Source: Ectopseudomonas chengduensis (GTDB taxonomy: Bacteria; Pseudomonadota; Gammaproteobacteria; Pseudomonadales; Pseudomonadaceae). Taken from it: 64,000 nt of DNA. The notes below the pieces were generated by a model, which was not told where the DNA came from, searched no databases, and worked only from the letters and a program-made list of their open reading frames with translations. The stretch is from positions 186,001 through 250,000 of the forward strand of contig NZ_JACFYZ010000002.1 of NCBI RefSeq assembly GCF_015712065.1, given 5' to 3'. How positions within the stretch are numbered: the first letter of the stretch is position 1; every line of letters starts with the position of its first letter. Shown here one piece after another: positions 24,989 through 33,797 of this stretch. The position numbers and the translations under genes were made by a program.

Positions 24989-26551
24989 ATGACGTACTCC
25001 AGCAAGCTCACCGCTCATTATCTCAATCTGGCCAAATCCCCTATTAATGAAGGGAACTTCGCCGGTGAAGACGTGCGTTATTCCAGCGAATACGAAATGC
25101 TGGAAACCGAGCTGGGCAAGGCCTCGTCGCTGCATGAAACCGGCGCTATCGACTGGCAGAAGGTACGCGAGGGCAGCGAGAACCTGCTGACCACCCAGTC
25201 CAAGGATTTGCGGGCCGCCACCTGGCTGACCTGGGGCCTTTTCCAGCGCGAATCCTTCGCCGGCCTGCAGGCCGGTCTGAACCTGCTGCACTACCTCTGC
25301 GAGCACCATTGGCACGAGTTGCACCCGCGCAAGGCGCGTACCCGCACTGCCGCAATCAACTGGCTGTTGCCGCGCCTGGAGCAGGCGCTGGCCGAACACG
25401 TGCCGATCAGCGAACAGCTGCCGCTGTTTCGCCGTCTGGCCGAACACCTGCACGGTCTGGAAGCCGCCCTGTCGAGCCATCTCGGCGAGGACTCACCGCT
25501 GCTACTGCCGCTGTGCCGCCGGCTCGACGAGCAGATCAAGCGCGCCAGCCAGGGCCAGGCCGAGCCGGGCACAGTCGGCGCTGCCATTGCCCAGGTCAAG
25601 CAAGTCGCTACCCAGATCATCACCGGCAGCGGCCCCATCGAAAGCGAGAAGGATGCGCACAAGGCCCTGCGCAGCCAGCAGGACGCCGCTCGCCCGCTGT
25701 GCGCCTGGTGGCTGAAGAACAAGGCCACCGACCTCAAGCCGCTGCGCCTGGCGCGCACCCTGCTGTGGCTGCCCATCGAGTCGCTGCCCGAGCGTAACGC
25801 CGAACACATCACCACCCTGCGCGGCCTGCCAGCCGACAAGTTGGCGTCCTACAAGGAGCGCTTTGCCCAGGGCGCCTATGCCGATTTGCTCGCCGACCTC
25901 GAAGCCAGCATCGCCCGTGCGCCATTCTGGCTCGACGGCCAGCGCTTGGTCTGGGAATGCCTGCAGGAGCTCAAGGCCGAACAGGCCATGCGCGAGGTGG
26001 AAATCCAGTTCGCCCTGTTCCTGCAGCGCGTTCCCGGTCTGGACGAGCTGCGTTTTCACGACGGCGTGCCCTTCGCCGATGCCGAAACCCGTGCCTGGAT
26101 CGGCGCCCACGTGCTGCCGCACCTGCAGGCTCCGGAAGTGGAGAAGAAGCCAGTTGCCAGCGAGCAGGGTGCCACACCGCCCTGGGAGGAAGCCCTGCAG
26201 CAGGTGCTACCCGGTCTGCGCAAGGACGGCCTGAAGGCCGCCGTGCAACAGCTCAAGCAAGGCATGTCGCGCGCCCGTGGCGGCCGCGAACGTTTCTTCT
26301 GGCAACTGACCCTGGCCCGCCTGTGCTTCGCCGCGAAGAAGTACGACCTGGCCAAGACCCAACTCGAATCGCTCGACCAGACGCTGCAAGCCTCCGGTCT
26401 CGGCGAGTGGGAACCCGATCTCGCTCTGGATGTGCTGCGTTTGCTGCACAACTGCTGCGAGCTCCTGCCGCAGAACCATGCGGTGCGCGACAGCAAGGAC
26501 GAGATCTATCGCAGGTTGTGCCACCTCGACCTCGAGGTGGTGCTGGAGTAA
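24989..26551 (+). CDS. tssA: T6SS baseplate/cap protein TssA
   Basis: 520 residues. The N-terminal ImpA_N domain (residues about 15-125) has the conserved IDWQKV...LLTTQSKDLRAATWLTWGL pattern. The C-terminal region is of the VasJ type. TssA helps nucleate the baseplate and co-ordinates tail-tube/sheath elongation. First gene of the T6SS operon, in the position of tssA2 in H2 clusters. The start at 24989 has only a weak upstream ribosome site but agrees with the ImpA_N boundary. Confidence 0.92.
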   Translation: MTYSSKLTAHYLNLAKSPINEGNFAGEDVRYSSEYEMLETELGKASSLHETGAIDWQKVREGSENLLTTQSKDLRAATWLTWGLFQRESFAGLQAGLNLLHYLCEHHWHELHPRKARTRTAAINWLLPRLEQALAEHVPISEQLPLFRRLAEHLHGLEAALSSHLGEDSPLLLPLCRRLDEQIKRASQGQAEPGTVGAAIAQVKQVATQIITGSGPIESEKDAHKALRSQQDAARPLCAWWLKNKATDLKPLRLARTLLWLPIESLPERNAEHITTLRGLPADKLASYKERFAQGAYADLLADLEASIARAPFWLDGQRLVWECLQELKAEQAMREVEIQFALFLQRVPGLDELRFHDGVPFADAETRAWIGAHVLPHLQAPEVEKKPVASEQGATPPWEEALQQVLPGLRKDGLKAAVQQLKQGMSRARGGRERFFWQLTLARLCFAAKKYDLAKTQLESLDQTLQASGLGEWEPDLALDVLRLLHNCCELLPQNHAVRDSKDEIYRRLCHLDLEVVLE

Positions 26552-26606
26552 GGCGCCAACACGCCCAATCAAGGCCTCCGGGCCATCAACGCAAAGGAGA
26601 ACACCC

Positions 26607-27113
26607 ATGGCCAAAGAAGGCTCGGTAGCCCCCAAGGAACGCATCAACGTCACTTTCAAACCCGCCACCGGCGGTGCCCAGGAAGAAATCGAACTGCCCC
26701 TGAAACTCATGGTGCTCGGCGATTTCACCCAGCGTGCCGACGATCGCAAGATCGAAGACCGCAAGCCCATCAGCATCGACAAGAACAGCTTCGACGAAGT
26801 GCTGGCCAAGCAGGAACTGAACCTGACCTTCGCCGTACCGAATCGTCTGCAGGACGAGCAGGAAGGCGACGAGCTGGCCGTACAGCTGAAGATCAACTCC
26901 ATGAAGGACTTCAACCCGGCCAACCTGGTCGACCAGGTGCCGGAACTGAAGAAACTGATGGAACTGCGCGACGCTCTGGTCGCCCTGAAGGGACCGCTGG
27001 GCAACGCCCCGGCCTTCCGCAAAGCCATCGAGAGCGTGCTCTCTGACGACGACTCGCGCGACCGCGTGCTCGGCGAACTGGGCCTGGCCGCCCAAGGCAA
27101 GCTCGATTCCTGA
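26607..27113 (+). CDS. tssB: T6SS contractile sheath small subunit TssB
   Basis: 168 residues, VipA/HsiB family. The start MAKEGSVAPKERINV has AAAGGAG 7 bases upstream. Conserved parts include LPLKLMVLGDFT and the C-terminal helix region NLVDQVPELKKLMELRDAL. TssB pairs with TssC in the helical sheath whose contraction drives the Hcp tube. Confidence 0.96.
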   Translation: MAKEGSVAPKERINVTFKPATGGAQEEIELPLKLMVLGDFTQRADDRKIEDRKPISIDKNSFDEVLAKQELNLTFAVPNRLQDEQEGDELAVQLKINSMKDFNPANLVDQVPELKKLMELRDALVALKGPLGNAPAFRKAIESVLSDDDSRDRVLGELGLAAQGKLDS

Positions 27114-27138
27114 TTCTCACTGACAAGGACGCATATTC

Positions 27139-28617
27139 ATGAGCACGACTAGCGCAGCAGTAGAAGGTGGCCGTAGCGCCGCCGACCTCGGCATCCTCGA
27201 CCGCATCATCGCGGAAACCAAGCTGACTCCGGACGACGAAGCCTACGACATCGCCAAGCGTGGCGTGTCGGCCTTCATCGAAGAGCTGCTCAAGCCGCAG
27301 AACGAAAACGAGCCGGTGAAGAAGGCCATGGTCGACCGCATGATCGCGGAGATCGACGCCAAGCTCAGCCGGCAGATGGACGAAATCCTCCACCACGAGC
27401 AGTTCCAGGCCCTGGAATCCTCCTGGCGCGGCCTCAAGCTGCTGGTGGATCGCACCAACTTCCGCGAGAACATCAAGCTGGAGATCCTCAACGCCTCCAA
27501 GCAGGATCTGCTCGATGACTTCGAAGACAGCCCGGAAATCGTTCAGTCCGGCCTGTACAAGCACATCTACACCGCCGAGTACGGCCAGTTCGGTGGCCAG
27601 CCGGTCGGCGCCCTGATCGCCAACTACTTCTTCGATCCGAGCGCTCCAGACGTCAAGACCCTGCAGTACGTCGCCTCGGTGGCCTGCATGTCCCACGCCC
27701 CGTTCATCGCCGCCGCCGGCCCGAAATTCTTCGGCCTGGAGACCTTCACCGGCCTGCCGGATCTGAAGGATCTGAAAGACCACTTCGAAGGCCCGCAATT
27801 CACCAAGTGGCAGAGCTTCCGCGAGCAGGAAGATGCCCGTTACGTCGGCCTGACCGTACCGCGCTTCCTGCTGCGCAACCCGTACGACCCGGAAGACAAC
27901 CCGGTCAAGACCTTCGTCTACAAGGAAAACGTGGCCAACAGTCACGAGCACTACCTGTGGGGCAACACCGCTTACGCCTTCGCCAGCCGTCTGACCGACA
28001 GCTTCGCCAAGTTCCGCTGGTGCCCGAACATCATCGGCCCGCAGAGCGGTGGTGCGGTGGAAGACCTGCCATTGCACCACTTCGAGAGCATGGGCGAGAT
28101 CGAGACCAAGATCCCCACCGAAGTGCTGGTCTCCGACCGCCGCGAGTACGAGCTGGCCGAAGAAGGCTTCATCGCCCTGACCATGCGCAAAGGCAGTGAC
28201 AATGCCGCGTTCTTCTCCGCCAACTCGGCGCAAAAGCCGAAGTTCTTCGGCATCAGCGAGGAAGGCAAGAACGCCGAGCTGAATTACAAGCTGGGCACCC
28301 AGCTGCCGTACATGTTCATCGTCAACCGCCTGGCCCACTACCTGAAAGTGCTGCAGCGCGAGCAGATCGGTGCCTGGAAAGAGCGTACCGACCTCGAGCT
28401 GGAACTGAACAAGTGGATTCGCCAGTACGTCGCCGACCAAGAGAACCCGAGTTCCGAAGTGCGTAGCCGCCGTCCGCTGCGTGCCGCCCAGGTCATCGTC
28501 AGCGATGTCGAAGGCGAGCCGGGCTGGTACCGCGTCAGCCTGAACGTGCGCCCGCACTTCAAGTACATGGGTGCCGACTTCACCTTGTCGCTGGTCGGCA
28601 AGCTGGACAAGGAGTAA
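27139..28617 (+). CDS. tssC: T6SS contractile sheath large subunit TssC
   Basis: 492 residues, VipB/EvpB family. Typical stretches: WRGLKLLVDRTNFRENIKL, EYGQFGGQPVGALIANYFF and the C-terminal KPRPHFKYMGADFTLSL-like end. It lies 25 bases after tssB. The sheath is recycled by ClpV, encoded downstream. Confidence 0.97.
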   Translation: MSTTSAAVEGGRSAADLGILDRIIAETKLTPDDEAYDIAKRGVSAFIEELLKPQNENEPVKKAMVDRMIAEIDAKLSRQMDEILHHEQFQALESSWRGLKLLVDRTNFRENIKLEILNASKQDLLDDFEDSPEIVQSGLYKHIYTAEYGQFGGQPVGALIANYFFDPSAPDVKTLQYVASVACMSHAPFIAAAGPKFFGLETFTGLPDLKDLKDHFEGPQFTKWQSFREQEDARYVGLTVPRFLLRNPYDPEDNPVKTFVYKENVANSHEHYLWGNTAYAFASRLTDSFAKFRWCPNIIGPQSGGAVEDLPLHHFESMGEIETKIPTEVLVSDRREYELAEEGFIALTMRKGSDNAAFFSANSAQKPKFFGISEEGKNAELNYKLGTQLPYMFIVNRLAHYLKVLQREQIGAWKERTDLELELNKWIRQYVADQENPSSEVRSRRPLRAAQVIVSDVEGEPGWYRVSLNVRPHFKYMGADFTLSLVGKLDKE

Positions 28618-28623
28618 GCACGC

Positions 28624-29049
28624 ATGGCCTACGGCAGCCTGTTCGAGCGCCTTGGTGGCGAGGTCGGCCAACGTGCCGGCTGGAGCCGCGAGGTCGCCGC
28701 CATGGCCTCGGTGGCTGCCCATCTGGCCAAGATGCTCAGCACCCGTGCGGGCAGCGTGCAAACGCTGCCCGACTACGGGTTGCCCGATTTGAACGATATG
28801 CGCCTGTCGCTGCACGACTCGTTGCAGCAGGCGCGTATCGCCATCGAACGCTTCATCGAAGCGTACGAACCACGACTGACCCAGGTGCGGGTGATTTCCC
28901 TGCCGCGTACCCATGACCCTTTGCGTCAGGCCTTCGCCATCGACGCCATGCTGGAAATGGACGGTATCAAACGTCAGGTCAGTTTCTCCGCGAGCCTGGA
29001 TGGCAGCGGTCAGGTCAACGTCAACTCAGGAGCTTCACATGTCCGGTAA
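28624..29049 (+). CDS. tssE: T6SS baseplate protein TssE (gp25-like)
   Basis: 141 residues with a GPW/gp25 domain: SLFERLGGE at the N-terminus, then the wedge motif LPDYGLPDLNDMRLS. Six bases after tssC. Its last 11 bases overlap the PAAR gene. In H2 clusters of P. aeruginosa tssE is directly followed by tssF; here four extra genes intervene. Confidence 0.93.
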   Translation: MAYGSLFERLGGEVGQRAGWSREVAAMASVAAHLAKMLSTRAGSVQTLPDYGLPDLNDMRLSLHDSLQQARIAIERFIEAYEPRLTQVRVISLPRTHDPLRQAFAIDAMLEMDGIKRQVSFSASLDGSGQVNVNSGASHVR

Positions 29050-29557
29050 ACCCGCCGCCCGCCTGAGCGATCCCACTGCCTGCCCGATTCCCGGCCACGG
29101 CACCAACCCGATCGCCGCCGGCTCGCCCGACGTGCTGTTCGACAGCCTGCCCGCTGCGCGCATGGGCGACGCCTCCGCCTGCGGCGGCGCCATGGCCGGC
29201 GCGGTGATTCCCTCCGTGCTGATCAACGGCAAGCCAGCGGCGGTGGTGGGTGGCGTGGGCAGTCATGGCAATGTGGTGGTGAGCGGGTCGGGGACGGTGA
29301 TTATTGGCAGTACCCATACGCCCGCAGAGCTTGCTCCTCTGCTTCCAATGCCAGGTTATTTCGATGAGTTCTTTGTCCTCAAAGATGAAGAGGGAATTCC
29401 TGTTTCCAATTATCGCTATCGTATCGAGACCGGTAGTGGAGATGTATATGAAGGGATCACCGATGAGGCTGGTCGCACAAAACTGATCAGCACCGGTAAA
29501 CAAGCAGTAGATCTGAGCCTTTCGCTATTGCAGTCAGAAGGTGTCGCTCATGGCTGA
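29039..29557 (+). CDS. PAAR-repeat spike-tip protein with transthyretin-like C-terminal domain
   Basis: 172 residues. Residues 1-95 are a PAAR domain (KPAARLSDPTACPIPGHGTNPI, GDASACGGAM, VGSHGNVVVSGSGTVIIG) that caps the VgrG spike. Residues about 105-155 (DEEGIPVSNYRYRIE, GITDEAGRTKLI) form a transthyretin/carboxypeptidase-regulatory-like module of the kind that recruits effectors to PAAR or VgrG. The start overlaps tssE by 11 bases and the end overlaps the next gene by 8, so all are coupled. GC drops inside its second half, marking the start of the cassette. Confidence 0.88.
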   Translation: MSGKPAARLSDPTACPIPGHGTNPIAAGSPDVLFDSLPAARMGDASACGGAMAGAVIPSVLINGKPAAVVGGVGSHGNVVVSGSGTVIIGSTHTPAELAPLLPMPGYFDEFFVLKDEEGIPVSNYRYRIETGSGDVYEGITDEAGRTKLISTGKQAVDLSLSLLQSEGVAHG

Positions 29558-30461
29558 AAACATTATTAAGCGTACGAGCTCTACGCCCTCTAGTCAGCGT
29601 ACGGGACAGATAGTCACCCTGAATCTAGCGAAACTCGCGCGTTACGAGTTCAACGTACGCTCTTTCCATCCCGGCAAGACTTTTGGCTGGAGCGGGTTGA
29701 ATTTTGAAGGCGATGCCCGAGGCTTTTCCTTGGGCGCGAGTGGGATTTCAGGTGGTGTCGGGGCTGAAGTTACCTCACGGATATGGCATCGCTTCAAAAT
29801 AGATACGTTTTCCGGTGAAACCCTTGAAGTGGAAACAGAGTCAAACGATTCTGGAAAAATAGGTGCTGATCATACGCGTTACGATGGTGCTCTGAAGCCG
29901 AAAGGCGGTGCTTGGCCTGTTATGAAGAAGGAAGGCGGACCAGTTACGACACTACATATCGACGGAGGATATGCTGGTGAAAATCATGCATTTTTCCCCT
30001 CGGCAGAGTTGAAGAAAAACTTAGGTGTGACTTTTGTTCCTAGCCTAGATGTTACTTACAAATTCATTATCACGATTGATCGCGTTGCCAAACACATGGA
30101 TATCGTTACCTATGTGACAGGTGATGGATTTCCGAATTGTGAGGCGTTCATTGTTGATGCAGCCGGAACCGCAATATTTTTGGGTGTTCATGTCCGTAAG
30201 GGCGCGGCTTTGTTTTCTCTGTGGGGAGACAAGAAATATCCAATGGTTGCTTCGGCAATACGACTCGGTCTCGACGATAACGGCAATTTCAACGGTCTCA
30301 TCGCGAACGAGTTAAAGCGCAGGAAACAGAACAAGGAAAAACTCGAATTTCATCCTATCGCCGAGTGGAATGATTTTTTTCTTACTCTCGATCCAAGTGC
30401 GGAACGTTGGATGTGGCCATGGCAGGAGCCCATGCCAGATAAGCCGAGCGTAGCCCAGTGA
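29550..30461 (+). CDS. unrecognised protein, candidate T6SS effector
   Basis: 303 residues, no signal peptide, no domain I recognise. It has a Gly-rich beta-like region (residues 35-75), a stretch HIDGGYAGENHAFFP and a Trp-rich C-terminus (ERWMWPWQEP). The reading frame is lower in GC than the T6SS core. Evidence for an effector is contextual: immediately downstream of, and overlapping, a PAAR protein with an adaptor-like tail, and overlapping a membrane protein that looks like its immunity partner. The ATG at 29550 (AGAAGG 9 bases upstream) is preferred to the in-frame GTG at 29541. Biochemical activity unknown. Confidence 0.6.
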   Translation: MAENIIKRTSSTPSSQRTGQIVTLNLAKLARYEFNVRSFHPGKTFGWSGLNFEGDARGFSLGASGISGGVGAEVTSRIWHRFKIDTFSGETLEVETESNDSGKIGADHTRYDGALKPKGGAWPVMKKEGGPVTTLHIDGGYAGENHAFFPSAELKKNLGVTFVPSLDVTYKFIITIDRVAKHMDIVTYVTGDGFPNCEAFIVDAAGTAIFLGVHVRKGAALFSLWGDKKYPMVASAIRLGLDDNGNFNGLIANELKRRKQNKEKLEFHPIAEWNDFFLTLDPSAERWMWPWQEPMPDKPSVAQ

Positions 30462-31486
30462 ATAAGTCAACCTACCGTTTTTTTCAGGTGGCCATATGGA
30501 TTCCAGCGGCTCTCTTTTTATCGTTGCCTTTTCTAGAGATCTTGAGCCGTGGCATGGAAAACGTTGAGAGCATGTTCGTGGCTTATGGTCTTTGGTTTGG
30601 AACCTTGGCCTATCTGATTTTTGCAATGTGGGCTTCTTGGTATATCAAGGGAAAGCCAGAGCCTCTCATAGTTCGCCTTGTTTGGTGGGCGCCGGTTATG
30701 TTTATTCCGTTCTATGGGATTCCATGGATAGTGTACGGATTGTTTCATGTCGCAATGGGTGATGCATCTGGCTTCGCGATGGCTGTGCTATGGGTCGCTT
30801 TCTCACCTTACATAATCATAGCGGGTTATGTATGTGTTGCTGTGACTTTCGTTGTTTATCATATGTTCTTTAAAGCGGCCAATGCTGGGCATGAGGTTAT
30901 GCATATGGCGCCGAGATCAAGCTTAAATATGACAGGGGCTGCCGAGTTGTTCGGCAAAAAAGTTGAGCGCGATGTATTTGTCGGCGGTAAAGAGGATTTT
31001 GCATTCTATCCCCGAAAAACTTTCCTTGGGCAGCAGGGCTTATTTGCTTACCACACAATCTTGATGATTGCCGGCAGCGAGTTCGAAGGCTTTCGTGAAC
31101 TGGTTGGGGCGGTGTTCGATCAAGTAACGATAAAGCAGGATCAAGAGAGCATATGCACGAGCGGTGACGGCGGCGCTCTGAAGCTTGCCGTACGCCAAGA
31201 GTTCAACGGCCTAATCATCGAGTTGATCACCAACTCGAAGACCTTTCTCGAGAAGCTGGATGCTTCCTTCAAGGCGCCACCACCGCCTTGGTTTGCATTT
31301 CCCGACATGCAGCCCATCGAGGCGATCATGAACAAGCAGGGCAGCCTCGAATACTGGTGGGACTGGATTTGGAATCCCTTTTGGGAGCGCGCCTCTGCCG
31401 AAACTCGAGCGGATTATCTGAGTGCCCATAAGGCAAGCGATGAATGGGCCGAGTATTTGGCTGGACAAGCCAATGGCTCCGACTGA
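30458..31486 (+). CDS. four-TM membrane protein, candidate immunity protein
   Basis: 342 residues beginning at a GTG inside the overlap GTGA with the preceding gene. Four hydrophobic helices lie in the first 150 residues (about 9-30, 42-66, 73-100 and 106-138). A roughly 190-residue soluble domain follows, containing FAFYPRKTFLGQQGLFAYHT and a Trp-rich end (WWDWIWNPFW). Low GC like its neighbour. A membrane-anchored partner suggests the effector acts at or across the inner membrane. No family recognised; the immunity role is inferred from position and coupling. Confidence 0.55.
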   Translation: MNKSTYRFFQVAIWIPAALFLSLPFLEILSRGMENVESMFVAYGLWFGTLAYLIFAMWASWYIKGKPEPLIVRLVWWAPVMFIPFYGIPWIVYGLFHVAMGDASGFAMAVLWVAFSPYIIIAGYVCVAVTFVVYHMFFKAANAGHEVMHMAPRSSLNMTGAAELFGKKVERDVFVGGKEDFAFYPRKTFLGQQGLFAYHTILMIAGSEFEGFRELVGAVFDQVTIKQDQESICTSGDGGALKLAVRQEFNGLIIELITNSKTFLEKLDASFKAPPPPWFAFPDMQPIEAIMNKQGSLEYWWDWIWNPFWERASAETRADYLSAHKASDEWAEYLAGQANGSD

Positions 31487-31500
31487 TCAGGGATAGATAG

Positions 31501-31557
31501 ATGTCTTTCAATCACTACCACAGCGAACTTGCAATGCAGAGGAAGATGGGTGCATCC
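31501..31557 (+). repeat. diverged partial copy of the tssF 5' end
   Basis: ATGTCTTTCAATCACTAC here versus ATGTCTTTCAACCACTAC at 32007 (17 of 18 identical). Then, after a 3-base gap, an AGCGAACT block is shared, and at protein level R..G positions continue to match for ~19 residues. It is interpreted as the scar left when the PAAR/effector cassette entered between tssE and tssF. Confidence 0.7.
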
Positions 31558-32007
31558 CTCGTGCTTGTGGCGCTCTCGACTCTCGGTGCCTGCGTCCCCT
31601 ATCCACACTCGGTGACCCGAAACCCTGCCATCGAGGGCCGTGTGCTGTCTGCCGAAACGGGGCAGCCCGTGGTGGGCGCCAGAATTGAGCTGGATATCGG
31701 CAGCGACGAATTCTGGGGCGATGAAACGGTCAGTGACGCCGAAGGCCGTTTCGCCTTTGCCGAGCAACGCGACTATCGCCTGATTGCCCTGCTGGCCGAT
31801 GCGCCACGCTGTTGGACCAGGCTTTCGGTCAGTGCACCCGGTTATCGCACGCGCCGTTGCGGCTGGATCAGCATCCATGGGTGTTCGTCAGAACCGCTGG
31901 TGCTGCCGCATCTGACCCTGCAGTCGGAGCATCTCGCCGCCCTCGAAGAAGAGGCGCCAGATGACCTCTGGCATTGCATCGAATCGGCCATGGAGAAGGC
32001 CAACTAA
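31501..32007 (+). CDS. lipoprotein with carboxypeptidase-regulatory-like domain, N-terminus fused to a tssF start remnant
   Basis: 168 residues from the first ATG. The first ~18 codons (MSFNHYHSELAMQRKMG) match the start of TssF. A lipoprotein signal follows (MQRKMGASLVLVALSTLGAC, with Cys at residue 31 of the long form). The mature part is a transthyretin/carboxypeptidase-regulatory-like fold (IEGRVLSAETGQPVVGARIE, SDAEGRFAF). AGGGA lies 7 bases before 31501; the inner ATGs at 31534 and 31546 lack a well-spaced site, so translation may use the inherited tssF start. Its stop overlaps the tssF ATG (TAATG). It might be a second immunity or accessory protein of the cassette. Confidence 0.65.
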   Translation: MSFNHYHSELAMQRKMGASLVLVALSTLGACVPYPHSVTRNPAIEGRVLSAETGQPVVGARIELDIGSDEFWGDETVSDAEGRFAFAEQRDYRLIALLADAPRCWTRLSVSAPGYRTRRCGWISIHGCSSEPLVLPHLTLQSEHLAALEEEAPDDLWHCIESAMEKAN

Positions 32008-33797
32008 TGTCTTTCAACCACTACTACCAAAGCGAACTGACCGCCCTGCGCCAACTGGGCAAGCGCTTTGCCGAGCGCAGCCCGGCGTTGGCGCCGTTCC
32101 TCGGCCAGGCCGGGCGTGATCCGGATGTCGAGCGCCTGCTCGAAGGTTTCGCCTTCCTCACCGGGCGCCTGCGGCAGAAGCTCGACGACGAGCTGCCGGA
32201 ACTGACTCACTCGCTGATGCACCTGCTGTGGCCGAACTACATGCGCCCGCTGCCGGCCTTCAGCATGCTGCAGTTCGACCCGCTGACCCGCCCCGGCCCG
32301 GCGTTGCCGGTCAGTCGTGGCACGCCGGTGGAGGCCAAGGCCATCGAGGGCGTCACCTGCCGCTTTCGCACCTGCTTCCCCACCGAGGTGTTGCCGCTGG
32401 CGTTGAACGGCCTGGACTACTCGGTCAAGGGCGACGGTGCACTGCTCAGCCTGCGCCTGGGCATGAGCGCCGACGGTCATATCGGCGAGATCGGCCTGAA
32501 CACCCTGCGCCTGCACCTGGCCGGTGAGCGTTATATCGGCCAGATGCTCTACCTGGCGCTGCTGCGCAACCTCGGCGGCATCCAGCTGGTGCTGCTCGAT
32601 GCTGCTGGCAAACCGATGCAGGATGCCTTTGGCCAGACCCTGGGCACGCTGCAGCTCAAGCCTGAGAAGGTGCAGCCGGTAGGTTTCGCCGAAGACGAGG
32701 CGTTGATCCCCTACCCGCTGAATACCTTCCGCGGCTACCGCTATCTGCAGGAATACTTCGCCTTCCAGGAGAAGTTCCTCTTCGTCGACCTGCTCGGCCT
32801 GGAGGCCATTCAAAGCTTGCCCGAGGATCTGCTCAAGCAGGCGCGCGGCCTGGAGCTACGTTTCGATATCCACAAGGCCGGCGTGCAGCGTATCCGTCCG
32901 ACCCTGGAGAACGTGCGTCTGTATTGCACGCCGGTGGTCAACCTGTTCCAGCACGACGCCATCCCGATCCGCCTCGATGGCAAGCAGGACCAATACCTGC
33001 TGCTGCCGGCCGAGTTCGATTCGCAGCATTGCGGTGTGTTCTCGGTCGATCGCGTCACTGGTTGGAAGCCGGGTGGCATGGGTTACGAAGAGTACGTGCC
33101 GTTCGAGTCGTTCGAGCATGACCCCAGCTTCGACGTGCCGGTGGCGCGCCCGCACTACAGCGTGCGCCAGCAACCCTCGATGCTCGGCGACGGTTTGGAA
33201 ACCTGGCTCAGCTTTGGCCTGCGCAACCTCGACCAGCACGAGACGCTTTCCATCGAGCTGACCTGCACCAACCAGAACCTGCCGCGTCAGCTGCGCCTGG
33301 GCGATATCTGCCTGCCCAGCGAGGACACCCCGGACTTCCTCAGCTTCCGCAATATCAGCGCCGTTACACCCAGTTATGCGCCGCCGCTGCACCGCGACTT
33401 CCTGTGGAAGCTGATTTCCAACATGTCGCTGAACTACCTGTCGCTGGCCAACGTCGAGGCGCTCAAGGTGATCCTCGAAACCTACGACCTACCGCGTTAC
33501 TACGACCAGCACGCCGAGCGCGTCAGCAAGCGCCTGCTCGGGGGCCTCAAGAACATTGGCCATCGCCACGTCGACCGCCTGCACCGCGGCCTGCCGGTAC
33601 GCGGCGTACGCACCGAACTGACCATGAACCCGGAAGGGTATCTGGGTGAGGGCGACCTATTCCTCTTCGCCTCGGTACTCAATGAATTTTTCGCCCTCTA
33701 CGCCAGCCTCAACAGCTACCACGAGCTGCACGTACAGAGCACACAGGGAGAGTTGTACAAATGGACGCCACGTATGGGGCAGCAGCCCCTGCTCTAA
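32007..33797 (+). CDS. tssF: T6SS baseplate protein TssF
   Basis: 596 residues, VasA/ImpG family, a wedge component of the baseplate. It starts MSFNHYYQSELTALRQLG; family marks include DPDVERLLEGFAFLTGRLRQKLDDELPEL and LLWPNYMRPLPAFSMLQF. Its start overlaps the lipoprotein stop and its last 37 bases overlap tssG, the usual coupling. Confidence 0.95.
   Translation: MSFNHYYQSELTALRQLGKRFAERSPALAPFLGQAGRDPDVERLLEGFAFLTGRLRQKLDDELPELTHSLMHLLWPNYMRPLPAFSMLQFDPLTRPGPALPVSRGTPVEAKAIEGVTCRFRTCFPTEVLPLALNGLDYSVKGDGALLSLRLGMSADGHIGEIGLNTLRLHLAGERYIGQMLYLALLRNLGGIQLVLLDAAGKPMQDAFGQTLGTLQLKPEKVQPVGFAEDEALIPYPLNTFRGYRYLQEYFAFQEKFLFVDLLGLEAIQSLPEDLLKQARGLELRFDIHKAGVQRIRPTLENVRLYCTPVVNLFQHDAIPIRLDGKQDQYLLLPAEFDSQHCGVFSVDRVTGWKPGGMGYEEYVPFESFEHDPSFDVPVARPHYSVRQQPSMLGDGLETWLSFGLRNLDQHETLSIELTCTNQNLPRQLRLGDICLPSEDTPDFLSFRNISAVTPSYAPPLHRDFLWKLISNMSLNYLSLANVEALKVILETYDLPRYYDQHAERVSKRLLGGLKNIGHRHVDRLHRGLPVRGVRTELTMNPEGYLGEGDLFLFASVLNEFFALYASLNSYHELHVQSTQGELYKWTPRMGQQPLL

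Noticed and set aside
26911..28914. Long minus-strand open frame opposite tssB-tssE (over 660 codons)
   Set aside because: Antisense frame in high-GC coding DNA; no ribosome site, no family pattern, and the plus strand encodes clear TssB, TssC and TssE.
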